Below the pieces are notes generated by a model. The model had not been told where the DNA came from. It made no database searches and saw only the letters and a list, made by a program, of their open reading frames with translations. The translations under genes and the position numbers were made by a program. DNA of 64,000 nt. It comes from Phaeosaccion multiseriatum. Its lineage: Eukaryota > Ochrophyta, other classes. The stretch's first letter is position 1. The number at the start of each line of letters is the position of its first letter. Below, piece by piece: positions 1-15,678 of the stretch. The DNA is taken from positions 2,604,001 through 2,668,000 of the forward strand of contig OZ218964.1 of NCBI GenBank assembly GCA_965112735.1. Direction: 5' to 3'.

Positions 1-734
1 GCAGGAACAGGAGCGAGAGGGGGCGGGAAGGGGGGGAGGGACAAGGCGGTCGAACGTAAAGGACGAGGTGGGGGTCGTGAGATGTCAGAGCAGGCGAAGG
101 ATGGGTAGTGGCGTTGCAAGGGAGTGGAGTAGCGGTACGGATTACCAAAAAATGCGTGAAGACCCAGGAGCCGAGGAGAACAGGAAAAAAAGAGGGAGAA
201 GAACAGCAGCGAGCACCCCAGGGCACTGCCCCCACTGAAGCCCACAAAGAAATCGTTCTCCTCCCAGCCTCTGTCTCCTTACCTCAATATCCTCACAGCT
301 AGCGCCTAGTCGGGGAGACCCGCTCCGCCCTTCCGGATGACGGTTGAGTATTTAGCAGCCCGCCTTCCTCGAGCTCTGGATTGTCCAGGTCACCCAGGCG
401 CTTACTCTACTCCTTTCCTGCAATACAGGCATGCTCTTCTCATAGTCCCCGGCGCTTTGTTGCTACCATCGGACACGCGTATATATAATTCCATATGGGT
501 GTTACAGATTTTGTTTTCGAGAACCTCGATTTAATTTTACCCCGACGTGTGACGAGAGCGACTTTTATTGACTTACGTAGTATCACTCCCCCCTTCACAA
601 CTGTACAATGTACATGAAGCATACACATTATAAAAGCTGCACACACACACATTTCCTATTTACAACCCGCCTCCATCTCCATTTCCTATTTACAACCCGC
701 CTCTGACGCTCCAATGTACAACCAACACGTGCTT
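1..734. other. Stretch without a supported gene
   Basis: No convincing coding exon is visible on either strand; the short open frames are low in information. Positions 648-705 hold a direct duplication of a segment reading ATTTCCTATTTACAACCCGC. A CCATATGGG sequence at about 492 resembles a motif dispersed through the rest of the window. The segment probably holds the 3' flank of the downstream minus-strand gene and perhaps the end of a gene outside the window. Confidence 0.5.
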
Positions 735-900
735 TCAAGGACAAGGCGCCAACGAAAGAGAGAGAGAGAGAGAGACTTCCCAATGGCTTGCACTCCCCTC
801 CTGTGCATCAATCAAGTCCCTCTCCCCATCCCTGCCTCTGCGCCCGACTCCCTCGCCGCCCGCCCTGCCTCTCCTCTCGGCCCCCCGCCCCCGCCTTGCC

Positions 901-1143
<243 letters not shown>

Positions 1144-1170
1144 CGTCCCCTCCACGAGTAGAGAGCTCCA

Positions 1171-1511
1171 CTAGTAGAGAGCCGCTGCCCTGATGGCCTC
1201 ATACACCTTGAGCACATCGGGCAGATAGAAGCTCTCGTACACCAGGGGGAAGGGCGTGTCCAGACCGCACACGCGCTGCACTGGGGCCTCGAGGTGCTCG
1301 AAACAACGCTCCTGCATGTCCGCAGCGATCTACAGGGATGGCAGTGGACGGATGGATGGACGGATGGAGGGGTGGAGGGATGGAGGGATGGGCAAGCAGA
1401 GGAAGCATTTGGTGCGTTACAAGCAGTAAGGTGGTATTGTTTTGTATTGCACACGTGCGTGGTGTTCTCAAGTACCAAGCCCTGCCCGAGCACCTGTACC
1501 TGTACGCTGGC

Positions 1512-1588
<77 letters not shown>

Positions 1589-2632
1589 ACACACACACAC
1601 ACACACACCTCCTTCTCTCCCTCCAACCCCACCCCCCCCTCACCTCGGCCGCGAAGCCTCCCGTGCGCGGCGCCTCGTGCGACACCACGAGTCTGCCCGT
1701 CTTCTTCACCGACGCGGAAACCGTGTCGAAGTCCCAGGGCAAAAGGCACCTAAGGTCAATTAGCTCGCAGCTCAGCCCGTCCTTGGCCCTGGCAAGCTCG
1801 CATGCCTCCTGCAACACTAAGAGCTGGGCCCCGTAACCGACAACGGTTACATCCGAGCCTTGCTGCATAACGTCGGCCTTGCCCAGGGCGAGTTCAAAGT
1901 CCGCGTCCGGGACGGGCCCGACGCTGGTGCGGTACAACATCTTGGGTTCGAGGAAGACGACGGGGTCGGGCTCACGCACGCTCGCCAAGAGCAAACCTTT
2001 GGCCTCTGCGGGGCTGCGAGGCATCACCACCTTGAGGCCTGGCGTGCCTGTGAAGTAGGCTTCGGGCGATTGGGAGTGGTAGTGGCCACCGTGACCGACT
2101 GCGCCGCACGGAGAGCGGATGGTGAAGCCTCCGCAGTTGAACTGGTCCCCGCTTCTGTAGCGGTACTTTGCTGCCTCGTTGACGAGCTGGTCCAAAGCGG
2201 GGAAGATGTAGTCTGCGAACTGACACTCGGCAATGGCCGTCTTTCCCATCGCGGCATACCCAATGCCGAAGCCCGCAATACCCTGCTCCGTGAGGGGACT
2301 GTTGAAGACTGAGGAGAGCAGACAGCACAAACGGGGGACCATGAGAGAGGCAGAGAAAACAGGAATAGCGGCAGGAGAAGTCAGCCGTCACACACACACA
2401 CATCCTCTTCATCCATCCCACCACACCTCCGACGCACCCCTCGCTTCGCCGAACTCGTCCCGGAGGCCTACGCTGGCCCTGAAGACGCCTCCGAAAGCCA
2501 CGTCTTCGCCGTACACAATGGCACTCTTGTCTGTCAAGAGCGCGGTTCTCAGCGCTGCGTTGATGGCGGTGACCATGTTCATCCGAGTCGTTCCACCTCC
2601 TACGTCCCCACTGTGCCCCAGTCTCTGTGTGC

Positions 2633-2671
<39 letters not shown>

Positions 2672-2891
2672 TGATGCTCCGCGCCGAAACGGGCACACGG
2701 CCAGCGTCAGCAGTACCAACAGCCGTGGCGGAGCGCCGCCTCCTGCATCTTGATGCTACAGCGGTCGCACGCACCGCACCTTGTCCCATTCTTTGTCCAC
2801 CCAGCCTCAGCAGTAGAGGCCCCATTCTCGTGCCCTCTTCGAGTCGTTCCCCTGTTGAAGAAGGAGACTTTTCTTCGCAGAACAAATTCAA
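1171..2891 (-). CDS. BCKDHB: 2-oxoisovalerate dehydrogenase E1 subunit beta (branched-chain ketoacid dehydrogenase)
   Basis: E1-beta subunit of the mitochondrial branched-chain 2-oxoacid dehydrogenase complex, which decarboxylates the ketoacids of Val, Leu and Ile. Three exons on the minus strand: 2438-2891, 1644-2308 and 1171-1329; introns are GT-AG and joins keep frame (RVFNSPL at the first, AEIAADMQ at the second). Recognisable signatures are [56 protein letters not shown] and the C-terminal [19 protein letters not shown]. The N-terminus is Arg/Ser-rich with few acids, fitting a mitochondrial transit peptide. An inner Met at 2825 ([10 protein letters not shown]) gives a more typical presequence than the Met at 2891, so the start is uncertain. 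Intron 2 holds a long CA repeat. Partner E1-alpha is not in the window. Confidence 0.93.
1513..1609. repeat. (CA)n microsatellite in BCKDHB intron 2
   Basis: Nearly pure CA dinucleotide of about 95 bp with one AG interruption, inside the second intron of the E1-beta gene. Confidence 0.95.
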
Positions 2892-3332
2892 GTGGCGCCT
2901 CCACTAAGAGACACCAGGGCCGCTGTATGTACATTCATCTTGTGGTCACACCACTGGGTGCGACGAGAGACGGATTGCATTTAAGGTAAGGGGAGGCCTG
3001 GTCCCTGGTCGTTCAACGCGCGACGCTGCCAAACCCTGCTTGGAGTACCAACGGCCGAACATCCTCAGACCCCAAGCAAATCCATTTGGAAAAAAGATAA
3101 AAGCGCTGAAGCACTGTGCATTACGGAGCAAACCCCCACACATCATGTACAGTTAGCTCATTAGGAAGAGTATAGAAGAGAGGTTCAACGGAAGCAGCAC
3201 AGGCTGAGGGAGACCGCGAAGGCCGCGAGGTCGGAACGTCCAACGACGATTTTGGATTGAGCCCCTCTTCGGATCAGGGGGGGGCAAAGCAAGCCACCGC
3301 ACCCTCGCGGGGGGGAGGGTCCGAGAAGAAGG
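2892..3332. promoter_or_regulatory. Divergent intergenic region BCKDHB / SPC24
   Basis: About 440 bp lie between the start codons of the minus-strand E1-beta gene and the plus-strand SPC24 gene, so it should contain both promoters. No TATA box or other element was recognised with confidence. Confidence 0.5.
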
Positions 3333-5027
3333 ATGTCACAGCTAACATGGGAGGAGACGAAGGGCATAATGAGTGAGCTGGAGGCCCTGTACGCAGACAG
3401 AAGAGACGTGGACAGTGTGCACGAGATACACGGCTTGACCCAGGAGGTGGTGGCAGAGGCCAGGAGGGACGAAAGGGACGCCAAAGAAATAATTAGAGGT
3501 GAGGAGAGGTGTGAGGGAGGGGGGGCGGAGGAGGGTAGAGGGGAAGAGAGCGGGGGAAAGGCATCGCCAGATGTGAGCCATAACAAAAGGGGGATGCGGG
3601 CGGTTCTCTCCTCTCAGCAGAGCCTGTCTGCAGGAGAGAGGGAAACAGAAGGAGCTCCTTTTGGTGGTAGTGCTCATGTCACATTGTCCCTGCTGCCGCC
3701 TCTCCTGCGTCGTATCGCCGCTCGCCGAGGCAACAGGGGAGGGTGGGTCTGTCTCATGTCTGGGGGCCTCCCACTCTCATGAAGCATTGCAGCGTCATTC
3801 ACTCGCTCACTTTGAGCCTCTCACGTGGCTGTACTGTGCTATACCCCTGCGCGTTCCTCTGAGCAGCTATGACATCGCGAGTGTCCAAACGGAAAGAAGA
3901 AGTGGTGCCACCCTCGGAGGAGGAATTCGCAGCACGGAAAGCAGCGGTGCGTGTCCTCAAATCAGGGGGGGGGGGGGGGGAGGGACATGACTAGTACACA
4001 CTGTGCTGGCAGGGGGGAAGAGAGGAGAGAGGAGAGAGATACCTCGATGAGACGATGAGACCAGCTCCGCTCGCAAGGCGCACGCGCGGAGAGTTGGAGA
4101 ATCGGATGGCAATGGATGGCACGCGCCGCAGCCCGCCTCCAAGCTCAAGCTACAAGCTGCTCCTCCTAGCTAGCAGAGGCCTCCAGAGGCCTCCCTCCCA
4201 AGGCTCCGACGACCATGCAAGGAAGGTGTGCTCTCTCCCTCTTGCTCCTGCCCCTCACGCACCCCCGCCCTCCCCTGGTTCTGCTTCCTTGCTTCTGCTT
4301 GCTTCCCCGGTCTGGCTCTGCCCCTCCCGTTGGCCCAGGTGGACAGTGAGCGGGCTCAAGTAGAGGCTGAGATTGCGACCGCCGATGCCACAGCAAGAGA
4401 CAAGGAGAAAGCCATCCAAGACCTAGGGTGAGGAGCAGGGGAGGGGAGCAGGGCCAGCCAGGAGGAGGCAGGGGTGGGAGGGTTATGTATGTGTTGGGGG
4501 GGGGGGGGGAGGAGAAGGCGGTACTCCAAATCGAAAGCAACAGCGCGAATGGCCGCTGTCCATATGAATGGTCGGGCTTGTAAGCGCAAACATTCCCTCC
4601 AGATGGTCTGCGGTGTGCGGTGGGCCTGTGGAGGATTCTCCATACCAGCATTCATTTCATTCCCTCCTCGCCTCACGATTACGTCCACCCCTGACCCACT
4701 CACCCCCAATCACCCCCAATCACCCCCAATTACCCCCCCCCAAGTGAGGATATCAGCACCGCCACCGCGTCCCTGCACGCCATCGTGGAGGACCACTCGG
4801 CGAGCATGCCCAGCATCAGGGGCTCCCTCGCCCTCTACTCCAACATCACGGACATAAAGTGGGACTACACCAAGGACCCAAATACACTCGCCGGGTACAT
4901 TGCCATCCAGGACACGCAGACCGTTCGAGCGTTTCAGTTCGACATTGCCACCGGTGACCGTTTCGCAATTGCCCAGCATCTCTGGGACCTCGTGGAGAAG
5001 AGGGGGGGCGCCGCGGCGGAGGCGTGA
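3333..5027 (+). CDS. SPC24: Kinetochore protein Spc24 (NDC80 complex subunit)
   Basis: Four exons: 3333-3498, 3867-3946, 4339-4427 and 4745-5027, giving about 205 aa, the usual Spc24 size. Splice phases agree at every joint (1, 0, 2). Residues up to about 130 are charged and heptad-like (KRKEEVVPPSEEEFAARKAA, VDSERAQVEAEIATADATA), consistent with the coiled coil that pairs with Spc25. The C-terminal globular domain carries the family signature LYSNITDIKWDY, then GYIA, VRAFQFD and a final AIAQHLWDLVEK. In known systems Spc24-Spc25 anchors the NDC80 complex to the inner kinetochore. Start chosen at the ATG giving MSQLTWEETK just after a stop-containing leader. Identification rests on the C-terminal motif, which I recognise rather than searched. 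Confidence 0.8.
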
Positions 5028-5199
5028 ATGGAGAGGGGGAGGGAGAGGGGTGGGCTGTGGGGTTGTGCGGTGTTCTGCCCGCCAGGGCCAATGCACCGAA
5101 ACTGGACACTGGACAGGGTGGAAGCCTTCCTTCCACTCAGCGCGGTGTGGGTGGCACTCATTCCGACCAGGGACAGACGAGTAGTGAGTGGTGAGTGGT

Positions 5200-5229
5200 G
5201 AGAGGCATTTAGGCTGCCTGCCTGCCTGT

Positions 5230-5260
<31 letters not shown>

Positions 5261-5270
5261 CTTTCGTGCT
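5200..5270. repeat. (CCTG)n microsatellite
   Basis: A run of CCTG tetramers with a CTGT interruption, in the gap between SPC24 and the J-domain fragment. The remainder of 5028-5340 has no coding signal I can support. Confidence 0.85.
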
Positions 5271-5340
5271 ATTTTTCTGTCTGTCTTGAGTCTGATATTT
5301 CACTCCCTTGCTCTGCCTCCCTGCCGACACCTGCCGACAG

Positions 5341-5681
5341 GTCAAGCTGGCCTACCGGAAGGCGATGCTTGTAGTGCATCCGGACAAGTGCGCTGACCTT
5401 GACTCCGAAAAGCGCTTCATTGCACAGGTGAGCAGCGCCACCGCAGGGCTTGAGGGGTGGCAATTGCTGGCAGCGTAGCTCATTCCTCTCCTCTTACGCC
5501 TCTCCTCGTCCCTCGTCTATGGCCTCTCCCTCCCTCCCAGCGTGTCTTCGAGGCCGTGAATCAGGCCTACAATGAGCTCAAATGGCCTGCACTTCAGCCG
5601 TTGGTTGTCCAGCTGGGCGGAGGGCTGCAAACAAACCAGAGCCACTCGACTCACGTCGTTCTTTGGAAGGAGTGTCAATAA
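5341..5681 (+). pseudogene. Auxilin-type J-domain fragment lacking its 5' part
   Basis: Two exons, 5341-5427 and 5541-5681, preceded by an AG acceptor, encode VKLAYRKAMLVVHPDKCADL and, after a GTGAGC intron, RVFEAVNQAYNEL. This matches helices II-IV of the auxilin-like J domain, with the Hsp70-contacting HPD triad intact, followed by about 30 aa of unrelated tail. No upstream exon for helix I or for the clathrin-binding part of auxilin was found in the 310 bp back to the SPC24 stop, and no start codon precedes it in frame; an inner ATG at 5365 exists. It may be a truncated relic, or be joined to SPC24 by an unusual splice that skips the SPC24 stop (DL to VKLAY is in phase through a weak GTGGAG donor). 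Confidence 0.5.
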
Positions 5682-6214
5682 GTCTCGTCTGCTCGTTTCT
5701 TTGGAACGAGTGTTTGTTTTAATTTTAATAAAAATATGGCAAAACGCTCTTCTACTGCTCTCCCCCCCTTCTACTACCACTCTACTGTAAACCCACAACT
5801 CCATTACCTGCTGGACCCTTAACCCACAAATACACATAAATTCCCCCCCATTAATAATTAACCCTAAAAATACACGTGTACCTCTTGTAACCGTTAACGT
5901 GTATTGCGCTGTGCAGCAACACAACACCGTAAAGGCCCTGCCGTCACGCACCGCCCTGTTACCAACAAGTCAATAAATCCGCCCCTGTCCAATAATGAAA
6001 CAGAGCTTCTCTCCCAACACCAGCATCAGCTGCGAAATCGCCATGATACACCATCCGCTGCCATCCGAGCCCCCCCCCCATCCTCCTGACACTGCTCCAC
6101 ACTACCTACCTACCAACCCATGCAGCTCGCTCGCTCCCTCCGTCCCTCCCTCCCTCCCTCCTGCTGTCCCAGCTGATCTGCCCCTAGGATTCTAGCATGG
6201 CTCATCATCAATCA
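5682..6214. other. 3' flank of array copy 1, related to the array spacers
   Basis: From about 5800 this matches the spacers of the tandem array (for example CCTCTTGTAACCGTTAAC, then the CAACAAGTCAATAAATCCG block) but with substitutions and without a roughly 150-bp segment present in the other spacers. No coding gene seen. It marks the left edge of the array. Confidence 0.7.
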
Positions 6215-9449
<3,235 letters not shown>

Positions 9450-9765
9450 GTTTGGCAAGTTTTTCTGTATTACCACCCCTTGATCCTTTTTCGCTTGTAC
9501 TTTCCTCTCTCCTCCTTCCCCTTTCCACTTTAGCTACTAATGGCGAGAATACTCAAGGGGTTTAGAGAATGCACAACCAGAGCCCTGCTCCCAATGGCAG
9601 GTCTCCTATTATCCTGAAGTTTCCTAACGATTTATCTCTAGGTAAAGTAACAAGTGATTTGTGCTTTCCTTTGCCTCCGGCGAGATTTCCGTAACGCCAG
9701 TTCCTTTTCAGTTTTTCTTAAGTGATTCGCCCAAATTGCCCCCAATAATTTTTTTGCACGTACTT

Positions 9766-10206
9766 CGGAAAATGACAGGGAGAAGCGCTATAGCTCTTCG
9801 TGTAGCTCTTTGAGATCCCCACCGATCCATGGTCTTTCGGCTTTCATCGCCTCTTCCCTTCCGTAGTTTTCAGCATTTCCGCAGCAGCACCCCCTTCCCG
9901 GGGGGGGGGGCGGGGGATGTGCACGTCACGGAAATCGCACCAGGCTTGCGAAGGGTCCTGCTGCTGCTCCACTGTGGCTAGCCGCCGTAGCGCTGCGCCT
10001 GTTCTCTTGCAGAAGGGCGGGCAAGCTGCCCATGAGCGATTTCCGTGGCGTGCACATCCCCCTTCTCCCCCCCCCGGGAAGGGGGTGCTGCTGCGGAAAT
10101 GCTGACAACTACGGAAGGGAAGAGGCGATGAAAGCCGAAAGACCATGGATCGGTGGGGATCTCAAAGAGCTACACGAAGAGCTATAGCGCTTCTCCCAGC
10201 TTTCCG
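9766..10206. mobile_element. Foldback (long inverted-repeat) element, spacer 1
   Basis: Left arm from about 9766 (CGGAAA, then GGGAGAAGCGCTATAGCTC) is matched in reverse complement by the right arm ending at about 10206. The arms are about 140 bp and nearly perfect, running through a GATCCATGGTCTTTCGG block to a poly-G/poly-C edge. A further inner inverted match (GATGTGCACGTCACGGAAAT against GATTTCCGTGGCGTGCACAT) leaves only a short core. Both strands therefore read almost the same. It has no open frame for a transposase, so it is a non-autonomous foldback or MITE-like element, or a large hairpin. I could not define a clear target-site duplication. Confidence 0.8.
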
Positions 10207-10849
10207 TTTTTTGTTTTTTTTTTTCCCATTAAACATTAACCTACAAATACACAAATACACAAATACACATGTACCTGTACCATTAAGCCACAAATACACA
10301 TAAATCCCCCCCCCTTAACCATTAACCTACAAATACACATGTACCTCTTGTAACCGTTAACATGTATTGCGCTGTGCAGCAACACAACACCTGCACACCT
10401 TCCCTTCTGTCCATTCTATCCTTTGCAAGATCATTCGATCATTCGATCATTCCCCTTCACTATGGTGCCATCTGGTGCTCGTTGGGGGAATCGTCTCGCT
10501 CGATGCCCACTTTTCATGTCTCTCCCCCAAATTCTCAGTAAAGGCCCCGCCGTCACGCACCGCTCTGTTACCAACAAGTCAATAAATCCGACCCTCCGCC
10601 CCTGTCCAATAATGAAACAGAGCTTCTCTCCCAACACCAGCAGCATCAGCTGCGAAATCGCCATGATACACCATCCACTGCCATCCAACCCCCCCCCAGT
10701 GCAGTATGTGCAAACGTACGGTTCATCACCTCCTGACACTGCTCCACACTACCTACCTACCAACCAACCCATGCAGCTCGCTCGCTCCCTCCTGTGGTCT
10801 TAGCTGATCTGCCGCTAGGATTCTAGCATGGCTCGTCATCAAATCATCA
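10207..10849. other. Array spacer 1, 3' flank of copy 2
   Basis: Non-coding. Contains short repeats of ACAAATACACA and CATTAACC, a triplicated ATCATTCG/GATCATTC block near 10428-10450, and CCATCCACTGCCATCC near 10672, one of the motifs dispersed elsewhere. The same spacer recurs in the next three units. Confidence 0.8.
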
Positions 10850-13149
10850 TCAGGGGCTCGTCACGGGCGTGAGCACATTCTTTATTTGGTCAGAGTCCCC
10901 TCCGGAGGCCTCCCAGCCCGGCACAAGATCATCGCAGTAGAACTCGTCCACGGTCATGTCTTTGCTGAGCTTGGTGGCGATTCGAGCGGCGGCAAGCTCC
11001 GCCAAGACCACCTCCTGCTCGTCCTCGTCGGGAAGGCCTCGTGTGCGGGCCCTCATGAGCTTGACCGCCACGAAGATGACGAACACTGCAGGGGACGGGG
11101 GACGGGAGGGAGGGAGGGAGGGATGGAGGGAGGGAGGGAGGGTTCAGTTTTGGCGTCAGTTCGGATGATTCTAGCTCAAGTATGGATCCCCGTGGATGGA
11201 ACCATGCGATATCGGGAGGGAAGGAGGGAGGGAAGGAGGTCACGCTACACCATGAAGTCAAGGAGAGAGGGAGATAAATCACGCTCCATCATGAAGTCAC
11301 TGAAGTCGATCGATTGTGCTGCCATATGTCAAACGGACCCTCCCTCTCCACTCACAACCATATGGTGCCATATGTTCTTATGTTCTCACTTACATAGCAT
11401 GATCTCCTCGAAGGCCCCGGCGTTGGCGAAGGCGGATCCGAGGGCGGTGGAGGGCGTGGTGCACGTCTTACTCTTGCAGTCGAAATAGTCTTCCACGAGG
11501 GTTTCCGGGGTGAGGGTTGTGGACAGCGGCGCCAGCAGGTTCTTGCAGCTGGCAGCTCGGATGGAGGGCTTGAAACCGTAAAGGTTTTTGTTGACGAAGC
11601 CCGCAGAGCCATAGGTGTTGATGGCCACGGAACCGAGCGGGGTGGTGAGGTCGTCGGTCGCATAACGGTCGAGCAGAATCTCGAGGTCGAAATCGCTGTA
11701 GCAATCGCTGAAGCCGTCTACGCACCCTGCGTTGCACACGTCGTCGTAGAACTGGACGTCGGGCTTGAGCAGCAGCTGCGTTGAACCGATGGTATCCTGC
11801 AAGGCCTTGTCGGTGATGAGAATGAAGGCCTCGCCCGTCTCCTGGATGGTGATACTGTACGGCGGCGGGGTGGAACAGAAGCAAGAGAAGGCCCGGCCAA
11901 GGAGGGGGTGCGAGGAGTTGCAGGGCTCGTCAGTGAACTTACTCTAGCTCCGTGCTTTCTTAAACGACTTAGAAAGACACCTCCCTCCCTCCCATGTGCC
12001 TCTTACATGTTTGAGAACTCGGTATCTGTGAAGACTCCGCCCGTCGACATGGTCTCTTGGAAGCTCTGCAGCCTGCGACGGGCGTCAGAGTCGCTGGAAG
12101 TCGTCGAGGAGGCTCCAGAGGAGCCACTCGTGTCGGTCTCGGTGTCGGAGTCAGTGCCAGTTTCAGTGCCAGTAGAGCCGTTGTCTGCCTCTGTGTCCGT
12201 GTTCGTGCCGGTGTCGGAGCCGGTGTCAGAGGCGTCATCAATCGCCCGTTTGGCGTCACTCGCAATGCTTGCGTCGCTGGCTGTGGTCGAGGACGAGGAA
12301 GACCCCCCAGAGGAGGAGGAGAAGGAGCTGGTGCCAGTGCCAGTGCCAGTACCAGTGCCAGTGCCAGTGCCAGTGCCAGTACCAGTGCCAGTGCCAGTGC
12401 CAGTGCCAGTGCCAGTGCCAGTGCCAGTGCCAGTGGAGGCGGAGGAAGCGGAGGAGCTGGAGCCAATCCCTGAGCTTGAGGTGTACTGGTACGTGCTCTC
12501 TGCGTCGAACTCCGGCACCTCCACGAGCTGTTCCTTGGCATCCGCGACGGAGAGGATCTCCTTGTTGATGGCAATCGCCGTTGCGATGGTCGCGAGGTTG
12601 ATGGTGAAGGGCAAGAAAGTCGTGTCTTCATCATCATCCCCCGTCCCCGTCGAGCTTGTTGTTGCTGTGGTTGCGTTCTGACCGAAGCAGAAGGGCTTGG
12701 CAGCGTCACAGCTGCAGTCCACACTGATGGCCATGGAGTCCCCACCCGATACAGACACTTCGTCTTGTCCGCAGCCGTACGTAGAATGGTCTTTGGCGAG
12801 GAGAATATCGGCGATGGTCGGATCGAAGATGTAGGGGAAGTAGCTGGGGGAGGGGAGAAAGAGCAAAGGGCCACAGTAAGTCAATAAGCGCAGGTTGGGG
12901 GGTCGTGTTGTAGTCATGTAGACATAAGCAGGGGGGTCCAAGCGACGGCAGCACCAGCTAGGACTGAAATTGGAACTCGAAACTTTAGTAAGTACTTACG
13001 TGGGGAAGTCAAGCGCGAGGCTGCCCTTGCTGGCGGTGCACTTCTTGCTGGCAAGATACATGAAGTTCTGAGGACATGTCAAGCAAGCAGGGGTATATGG
13101 GCATGGGGAGAGGAGGGAGAGAAAGGACGGGAGAGAGAAGGATACACAG

Positions 13150-13199
<50 letters not shown>

Positions 13200-14279
13200 A
13201 AGAGAGGCAGGTTGTGGGTCAGGTTGTGGGTCAGGCGTATTCTCGATGTCACAAGGGAGCGCGGCGACTGGTCACGAGGCAGGGGCAGGGCTGACGACCA
13301 ACGAGGGGTAGCTACACCCTCAGTCAAGCTTGATCAGACTCATTGAGACTCAGGCAGACACACTCACGTCGATGCTGGTGTGCGTCTTGGTGAAGGCGTT
13401 GATCTCTGTGATGCACTCGTTGATGGTGGCGACGTCAACTGCGAATTGCTCGTTGCCTCCGCTGTAGTCATTGAACGTCAGCCTCTTCCACTGAGCAGGA
13501 GGCAACCGGGCAAGGGAGGGGGGGGAGTGTGAATAAGCGAGACCGCATCGCACTCCAGCCAGACCAAATGTCGGGGAGCAAGCGACGCGCAAGCCACGCA
13601 AACACTTGTTCCCACACTCACTCACCGAGTCCGATCCCTTGTACGAAGTCCCGTTGTTTGAGAAGGTGTTGTCCTCTGTGACAAAGAAGCTCGAGGTTGT
13701 GGTGACTGGAACCGTCGTGCAAGTAATCTCGTTGTAGGATGTCTTCTTGTCTTGCTTCTCCAAGCTCACGTAGCGAGTCGTCTATAGTCGTTTACAGGGA
13801 CAGTAGAGTGTTACTTGTTACTTTGGCTGTGGAAGCTCAGTGAGGCAATTGGAAGGAGTCAAGCCCACTCACCGCGCACGTCTGCAGCCCACTGACGAAG
13901 AAGTAGAGAAACGCAATCGCTAGTGCAATCTGCCAGGGGAAGAGAAGAGGAGAGAGAGGGGCAGGGCAGTGAGTCAATCATCGTCACAGCTTTGTTGTTT
14001 CTCCGATTTGCTTGCGGACATTGCCAAGTTATCACGCTGTGTTTCCCCATCAACTCGCGTCTCCGCGTGTCTCACCCAGAGGAGGATGCCGCACATGAAC
14101 CTGGGCTTCCCCTTGACAACACGGAGCTTCAGAGGTAGGCTTGACAGGAAGTCGGCCCGGAATCTCTGCAGGGTGGTCTTGGGCGTTCGCTCAGCCGGGC
14201 GGGGAGCCACCCCGGCCGTACGCTGCGGAGGAGGAGGAGGGGCCGTGGCCCCCTCTTCGTAATCATGCATTCTGCTCAT
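10850..14279 (-). CDS. Array copy 2: two-pass membrane protein with Thr-Gly repeat, unknown function
   Basis: Same eight-exon structure as copy 1: 14076-14279, 13873-13929, 13626-13781, 13368-13490, 13000-13067, 12007-12843, 11394-11941 and 10850-11085, about 742 aa. Exons 1-3 are identical to copy 1, while exons 5-8 carry substitutions and exon 6 has an extra SDTGTNTDTEADN segment. The tail reads KDMTVDEFYCDDLVPGWEAS. Intron 4 carries a CA/GA microsatellite at about 13139-13195. The mature arrangement inferred is N-terminus and C-terminus on the cytoplasmic side with about 530 residues between the two helices; topology is inference from hydrophobicity and flanking positive charge. Confidence 0.75.
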
Positions 14280-14595
14280 GTTTGGCAAGTTTTTCTGTAT
14301 TACCACCCCTTGATCCTTTTTCGCTTGTACTTTCCTCTCTCCTCCTTCCCCTTTCCACTTTAGCTACTAATGGCGAGAATACTCAAGGGGTTTAGAGAAT
14401 GCACAACCAGAGCCCTGCTCCCAATGGCAGGTCTCCTATTATCCTGAAGTTTCCTAACGATTTATCTCTAGGTAAAGTAACAAGTGATTTGTGCTTTCCT
14501 TTGCCTCCGGCGAGATTTCCGTAACGCCAGTTCCTTTTCAGTTTTTCTTAAGTGATTCGCCCAAATTGCCCCCAATAATTTTTTTGCACGTACTT

Positions 14596-15034
14596 CGGAA
14601 AATGACAGGGAGAAGCGCTATAGCTCTTCGTGTAGCTCTTTGAGATCCCCACCGATCCATGGTCTTTCGGCTTTCATCGCCTCTTCCCTTCCGTAGTTTT
14701 CAGCATTTCCGCAGCAGCACCCCCTTCCCGGGGGGGGGGGCGGGGGATGTGCACGTCACGGAAATCGCACCAGGCTTGCGAAGGGTCCTGCTGCTGCTCC
14801 ACTGTGGCTAGCCGCCGTAGCGCTGCGCCTGTTCTCTTGCAGAAGGGCGGGCAAGCTGCCCATGAGCGATTTCCGTGGCGTGCACATCCCCTTCTCCCCC
14901 CCCGGGAAGGGGGTGCTGCTGCGGAAATGCTGACAACTACGGAAGGGAAGAGGCGATGAAAGCCGAAAGACCATGGATCGGTGGGGATCTCAAAGAGCTA
15001 CACGAAGAGCTATAGCGCTTCTCCCAGCTTTCCG
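14596..15034. mobile_element. Foldback element, spacer 2
   Basis: Copy of the spacer 1 element, same arms and core. It differs only in the lengths of the G and C homopolymers beside the core. Confidence 0.8.
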
Positions 15035-15678
15035 TTTTTTTTGTTTTTTTTTTCCCATTAAACATTAACCTACAAATACACAAATACACAAATACACATG
15101 TACCTGTACCATTAAGCCACAAATACACATAAATCCCCCCCCCTTAACCATTAACCTACAAATACACATGTACCTCTTGTAACCGTTAACATGTATTGCG
15201 CTGTGCAGCAACACAACACCTGCACACCTTCCCTTCTGTCCATTCTATCCTTTGCAAGATCATTCGATCATTCGATCATTCCCCTTCACTATGGTGCCAT
15301 CTGGTGCTCGTTGGGGGAATCGTCTCGCTCGATGCCCACTTTTCATGTCTCTCCCCCAAATTCTCAGTAAAGGCCCCGCCGTCACGCACCGCTCTGTTAC
15401 CAACAAGTCAATAAATCCGACCCTCCGCCCCTGTCCAATAATGAAACAGAGCTTCTCTCCCAACACCAGCAGCATCAGCTGCGAAATCGCCATGATACAC
15501 CATCCACTGCCATCCAACCCCCCCCCAGTGCAGTATGTGCAAACGTACGGTTCATCACCTCCTGACACTGCTCCACACTACCTACCTACCAACCAACCCA
15601 TGCAGCTCGCTCGCTCCCTCCTGTGGTCTTAGCTGATCTGCCGCTAGGATTCTAGCATGGCTCGTCATCAAATCATCA

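Noticed and set aside
9766-10206. Nearly identical ORFs on both strands in the spacers
   Set aside because: A consequence of the foldback symmetry, not two genes.
10207-10400. Telomere-like CATTAACC / CCCTAA sequences in the spacers
   Set aside because: Only a few irregular copies mixed with ACAAATACACA; no tandem telomeric array.
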